In this document: positions 46,908-50,019 of the stretch, one piece after another
Layout: every line of letters starts with the position of its first letter
Position numbering within the stretch: position 1 is the first letter of the stretch
NCBI GenBank assembly: GCA_003134815.1
Contig: PLCO01000032.1
Location: 1-50,019 of the forward strand
From: Acidobacteriaceae bacterium
GTDB taxonomy: Bacteria > Acidobacteriota > Terriglobia > Terriglobales > Acidobacteriaceae
Direction: 5' to 3'
Length of the DNA: 50,019 nt
The notes under the pieces: model-generated
What the model saw: only the letters and a program-made list of their open reading frames with translations
Database searches by the model: none
What the model was told of the DNA's origin: nothing
Translations under genes and position numbers: made by a program

Positions 46908-49353
46908 CCCTGTTCAAGTGATCCTAAACACTCGCGACTACTTCGTTTCGCCTGAGCCAGGGAGGGTCGGACCTTCCAAGGATTTCTTCCAAGACCACGA
47001 TCAGGAATTCGTAGACCATCGCGATAAGTTGTCTCAAAGGGTTCAATCCATTGCGACGGCAATTGAGCAATCTGGCCTCGGATCCGCAGTTGTGAAAGTC
47101 AGCCTCAGGCGTGAGGCTTGGGCGAAGAGCCATCGCCCCAATCGTGCCCTTTTCCCTCCTGAAAAGCGCCCCTGTATCGGCGTCTCCAGCCTTGGTGAGC
47201 TTTATTACCATGTGACCCTTGAGGATATGGTTGAGGTCAGTGATGAGGTCAAAACAGCCGAATCTCACACAACTCGAAAGACGAGCAAAAAGGGGAACAT
47301 CTACATCTCGCCATCCGACCAAAGAAGTGAGGTCGGAGCAATCGAGACGATTGAGATTCCCACCGCTTCCGACAAGCGCCGGTTTTCGTTGGAAGACGCG
47401 ATTCGTTGGCTGAGCGACCCACGAACTTCAGGCGCATATTTCGTGGAACTCTTCGCTCCCCCCCAAACATTCCTTCCCGAATTAGTTTCGGACTATATCC
47501 GGCGCGTCACGAATGGAATTTCGGCGCTTGCAGAGGATAGGCAACTGTCAATAGAGACATTCCCGGTAGATATTGACGGCTCTCGGAATCGTCGGCCATC
47601 CGTCATTCTTGCCGTCCGGCCAACCAATTCAGGTCCACCGAACACGAACCGCGAGGGATCACGGGAAGATCACTCGGCGCTCCTTTCAATACTGGACAAC
47701 CATCCGTATGTTCGCCGCGTTTCGCTGCCGCCTATAATTGAGGCGACAAGGATTCAGCCATCTGCGACCGTTGACCAAGGCGTGCCGGCTCCCCAAAGGG
47801 ACGAGAGTTTTAACTACCCAAAGATCGGCATCATCGACGGTGGATTGGGCAGCCATCTCGCAACTTGGTCGCTCGGCGAACACACAATAATCGCACCAGA
47901 CCACAAGAAACGGGACCACGGCTCATTCATTGGAGGCCTTCTCGTCGGCGCCCGAATTCTGAACGGCCCATTGATATGCAGCGAACCAGACGGATGCGAC
48001 CTGTTCGATATCGGCATCTTGCCGGACCCGGATCAGAGCGCGGTCTTTAAAACTTACTATCCTAAGGGAATCGTCGATTTTCTCCTGGAGCTAGAGAGCG
48101 GAGTCGAGACGGCGAAACGCGATCGCGGCGTACGAATCTTCAATATGAGCTTGAATCTCTTGGAGCCCGTTCAGGCTGACGGGTACGGCATCGTTGCAAG
48201 CCTTTTGGATCGAATCGCGGATAAGCACGACGTTCTGTTTGTCATCTCGGCTGGAAATCTCCGGTCTGGGGAATGTCGTCCTGAATGGCCCGCCGATCCG
48301 CAAGTCGCGCTCCAGCAACTCGCCACAAGGACGTCGCCCGACACAGTCCTTCAGCCATGCGAAAGCAGCAGGTCGATTGCGGTAGGTGCTCTCAATGCGC
48401 CTGGCTGTTTAGGGCGCGTCGACGGCGCACCGGCCGCCTACAGCCGGAGGGGCCCGGGTCTTCGCGTTGGAGTCAAGCCGGATGTCGCCCATTTTGGAGG
48501 CTCACTTCCCGACTCGCGAACAAAAAGCGGGCTGCTGTCCTGGGGAGCAACAGGTCAGGTCGTCGCAGACCAAGGCACCAGTTACGCCACTCCTCTGATC
48601 GCAAAGGCCCTCGCCATGCTCGAGAGCAGAGTTACATCCCCGCTCACTCGCGAGATGCTGGTTGCGATGCTGATTCAAGGCTGCGATCTCCCAAAGCCTT
48701 TGATTGATCCTGCCTTGACAGAGATTGCCCGCCAATTCGCAGGATTTGGCGTTCCAAAGGCAAGCGAAACGATGCTCGAGACCGAGGATCACGCAATCAC
48801 GCTGGTTTTTTCTGACACTCTGCACGCACGTCGGGAGTTGCAATTCGACTTCGCGTGGCCAAAGAGCTTAGTAAACGGGGCGACGGGCTCATGTAGAGGC
48901 GAAATCCGGATGACTTTGGTTTATCGGCCAGTTCTCAACAGGGAATTCGGAGCTGAATTCGTCCGGATCAATGTGGATGCACATGTGAGGCAAGAGCATG
49001 AAGGCAAATATGTGGGGCGCTTGGCACAGTCATTCTTACCTGAGATCAACGAGGATGCTCCGTTCGAGCACGAATTGATTAGGCATGGGTTGAAGTGGTG
49101 GCCAATCAAGGCATACCGTGGGGCGTTCCCTCGCGGTACTGGTAAATCGTCGAACTGGCGACTGTGCCTCGAAAGCTTGACTCGGTCCGAGGAGCCATTT
49201 CCCGCTGCTGGGGTTGCATTTGCTCTTGTGGTTACAATCTCTGATATCCGGAAGAACGCACCCGTGTTTAATGAGCTGAGAAACCACCTCGCAACCCGCA
49301 ACGTTCAACTCTCGGATATCAGAACTGCGACCCAAGTTCGAGTTCAGAGTTAA
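46897..49353 (+). CDS. ietS: Subtilisin-like (S8) serine protease of an IetAS-type system
   Basis: An 818-residue cytoplasmic protein without signal peptide. After about 300 residues with no named domain comes an S8 peptidase: IGIIDGG with the catalytic Asp near residue 314, KRDHGSFIGGLLVGA with His near 341, FVISAGNLRSGE with the oxyanion Asn, and GTSYATPLIAKALAML with the catalytic Ser near 562. The triad is intact. The last 200 residues form an additional beta-rich region. Lack of a secretion signal and tight coupling to an AAA ATPase place it in the IetS group. It probably cleaves host or phage proteins once activated, causing abortive infection; its target is unknown. Its neighbours on both sides are repeats, consistent with insertion as a unit. 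Confidence 0.85.
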   Translation: MPNNPVQVILNTRDYFVSPEPGRVGPSKDFFQDHDQEFVDHRDKLSQRVQSIATAIEQSGLGSAVVKVSLRREAWAKSHRPNRALFPPEKRPCIGVSSLGELYYHVTLEDMVEVSDEVKTAESHTTRKTSKKGNIYISPSDQRSEVGAIETIEIPTASDKRRFSLEDAIRWLSDPRTSGAYFVELFAPPQTFLPELVSDYIRRVTNGISALAEDRQLSIETFPVDIDGSRNRRPSVILAVRPTNSGPPNTNREGSREDHSALLSILDNHPYVRRVSLPPIIEATRIQPSATVDQGVPAPQRDESFNYPKIGIIDGGLGSHLATWSLGEHTIIAPDHKKRDHGSFIGGLLVGARILNGPLICSEPDGCDLFDIGILPDPDQSAVFKTYYPKGIVDFLLELESGVETAKRDRGVRIFNMSLNLLEPVQADGYGIVASLLDRIADKHDVLFVISAGNLRSGECRPEWPADPQVALQQLATRTSPDTVLQPCESSRSIAVGALNAPGCLGRVDGAPAAYSRRGPGLRVGVKPDVAHFGGSLPDSRTKSGLLSWGATGQVVADQGTSYATPLIAKALAMLESRVTSPLTREMLVAMLIQGCDLPKPLIDPALTEIARQFAGFGVPKASETMLETEDHAITLVFSDTLHARRELQFDFAWPKSLVNGATGSCRGEIRMTLVYRPVLNREFGAEFVRINVDAHVRQEHEGKYVGRLAQSFLPEINEDAPFEHELIRHGLKWWPIKAYRGAFPRGTGKSSNWRLCLESLTRSEEPFPAAGVAFALVVTISDIRKNAPVFNELRNHLATRNVQLSDIRTATQVRVQS

Positions 49354-49633
49354 CGGGCTGGGCTGCACTCGGACGACGAGCATAGCCGACAGACGAGCGC
49401 CGATAAACGCCAAGGCAGACTAAAGGCTCGCCTTTGCTAACGGCCCTGTCCCGCCGAGAACGCACCGCTTACGACGCCTGTCCCCTGTCAAGCCAGAAAA
49501 TCTCTAAGCGCATGATTCTCCACATCTTCCCTTTGCCGATAATTAACCCCACCTGGCGCATACTCGTTCCATGATCGACATACAGGCCACAATCGCTTGC
49601 TTGCCACTAACCTCTACCCGGCCTGCCCTTTTT

Positions 49634-49661
49634 CTAACCACTAACCACTACCCACTAACCA
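49634..49661. repeat. Heptamer tandem repeat CTAACCA
   Basis: CTAACCA, CTAACCA, CTACCCA and CTAACCA follow one another without gaps. Confidence 0.85.
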
Positions 49662-49705
49662 CTGCCTTTCCGGCGCCTACTCGTTCCATGATCCGCCTCT
49701 TTAAC

Positions 49706-49741
49706 ACCGCTAACTCCGCTAGCTCCGCCGACTCCGCTGCC
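49706..49741. repeat. Nonamer tandem repeat (TCCGCTAAC-like)
   Basis: Units ACCGCTAAC, TCCGCTAGC, TCCGCCGAC and TCCGCTGCC. The same unit occurs upstream of tsaD. Confidence 0.85.
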
Positions 49742-49771
49742 TCTCCGCTCCCTTGGCGTCTTTCTTCTCGC

Positions 49772-49799
49772 CTATTGGCTACTGGCTATTGGCTATTGG
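49772..49799. repeat. Heptamer tandem repeat CTATTGG
   Basis: CTATTGG, CTACTGG, CTATTGG and CTATTGG in succession, the same unit as at 27786-27813. Confidence 0.85.
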
Positions 49800-50019
49800 C
49801 TGGCTGTCAGCCACTGCCTTTCCGGTACAGGCGACGGCGGCGGGAAGATGCGGGACAGTGATTTTATACACTTTGAAACTCAAAAAATGAACATAACTCC
49901 TTTAACATCAACAAATATGCCTCAAAATCCGCGTCGATTTTTTGCGATTTTTCTTGATTTTTGTGCGCAAAGCGGCCCAATTTCAACCCAAAACGGCCCC
50001 CAGCCGGCAGTCTTCTCTA

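Larger units (their letters stand above)
49354..50019. other. Repeat-rich non-coding DNA at the right end
   Basis: About 665 bp without a credible gene. It holds TACTCGTTCCATGATC twice (49562-49577 and 49678-49693), three short tandem arrays, and an AT-rich last 150 bp. On the minus strand that end has AAAGGAG followed by ATG, but the frame closes after four codons. Confidence 0.5.

Noticed and set aside
49571..49861. Open frame of 96 codons at the right end
   Set aside because: It is a translation of the short tandem repeats (LATGYWLLAG, LTTNHYPLTT) and has no ribosome site or protein-like composition.

Overview
The window looks like chromosome of an Acidobacteriota member, most likely class Terriglobia. 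This is inferred from high GC, a very large Oar-type TonB receptor with an N-terminal carboxypeptidase-regulatory-like domain, a DUF5818-type secreted protein, and many intergenic palindromes built on a CTTYAG core. No rRNA, insertion sequence, integrase or CRISPR array is visible. One tRNA is present: tRNA-Leu(CAA), minus strand.

Region 1-12 kb is mostly housekeeping: a partial ygfZ, a secreted metallopeptidase, thymidine kinase, tRNA-Leu, the purL-purF pair (ATGA overlap), an MFS transporter, a small membrane-anchored protein and a secreted GH8 glycosidase. At 12-14 kb lies an EF-G paralogue. At 14.2-17.3 kb is a small accessory islet. It holds a solo DUF262/DUF1524 nuclease of the GmrSD/SspE/BrxU kind, a DUF433-DUF5615 toxin-antitoxin pair between two frameshifted PIN-toxin relics, and a secreted protein preceded by tandem 20-bp repeats that create a chain of minicistrons.

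Region 18-33 kb returns to core functions: a DUF5818 protein, obgE, the TonB receptor, the CCA-adding enzyme, tsaD (carrying an in-frame palindromic repeat), fabF-acpP, rmuC with a downstream partner, a secreted beta-rich protein and a HIT protein. rpsA (33-35 kb) has a strong promoter and a structured leader of about 270 nt.

Region 35-40 kb contains a MerR/TipAS regulator and a polytopic membrane protein. Both are preceded by almost identical 19-bp-spacer MerR operators, so they form a probable regulon. Next come a small CxxC protein and a zinc-ribbon/TM/histidine-phosphatase protein. Region 40-45.7 kb has a large membrane GGDEF-EAL protein with an array of periplasmic OB-folds. It is flanked on both sides by the same dispersed repeats and by a truncated copy of the zinc-ribbon gene 5' end. 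Region 45.7-49.4 kb is a two-gene AAA-ATPase/subtilisin system of the IetAS type, a known plasmid-stability and anti-phage module, followed by about 670 bp of repeat-rich non-coding DNA.

Two themes recur. Defence or toxin-antitoxin modules sit in repeat-rich spots. Dispersed palindromes and short 7-9-bp tandem repeats also invade coding sequence, in tsaD, in the purF propeptide and at the stop codon of the HIT gene. All functional calls come from motif reading of the translated sequence; no database search was run.
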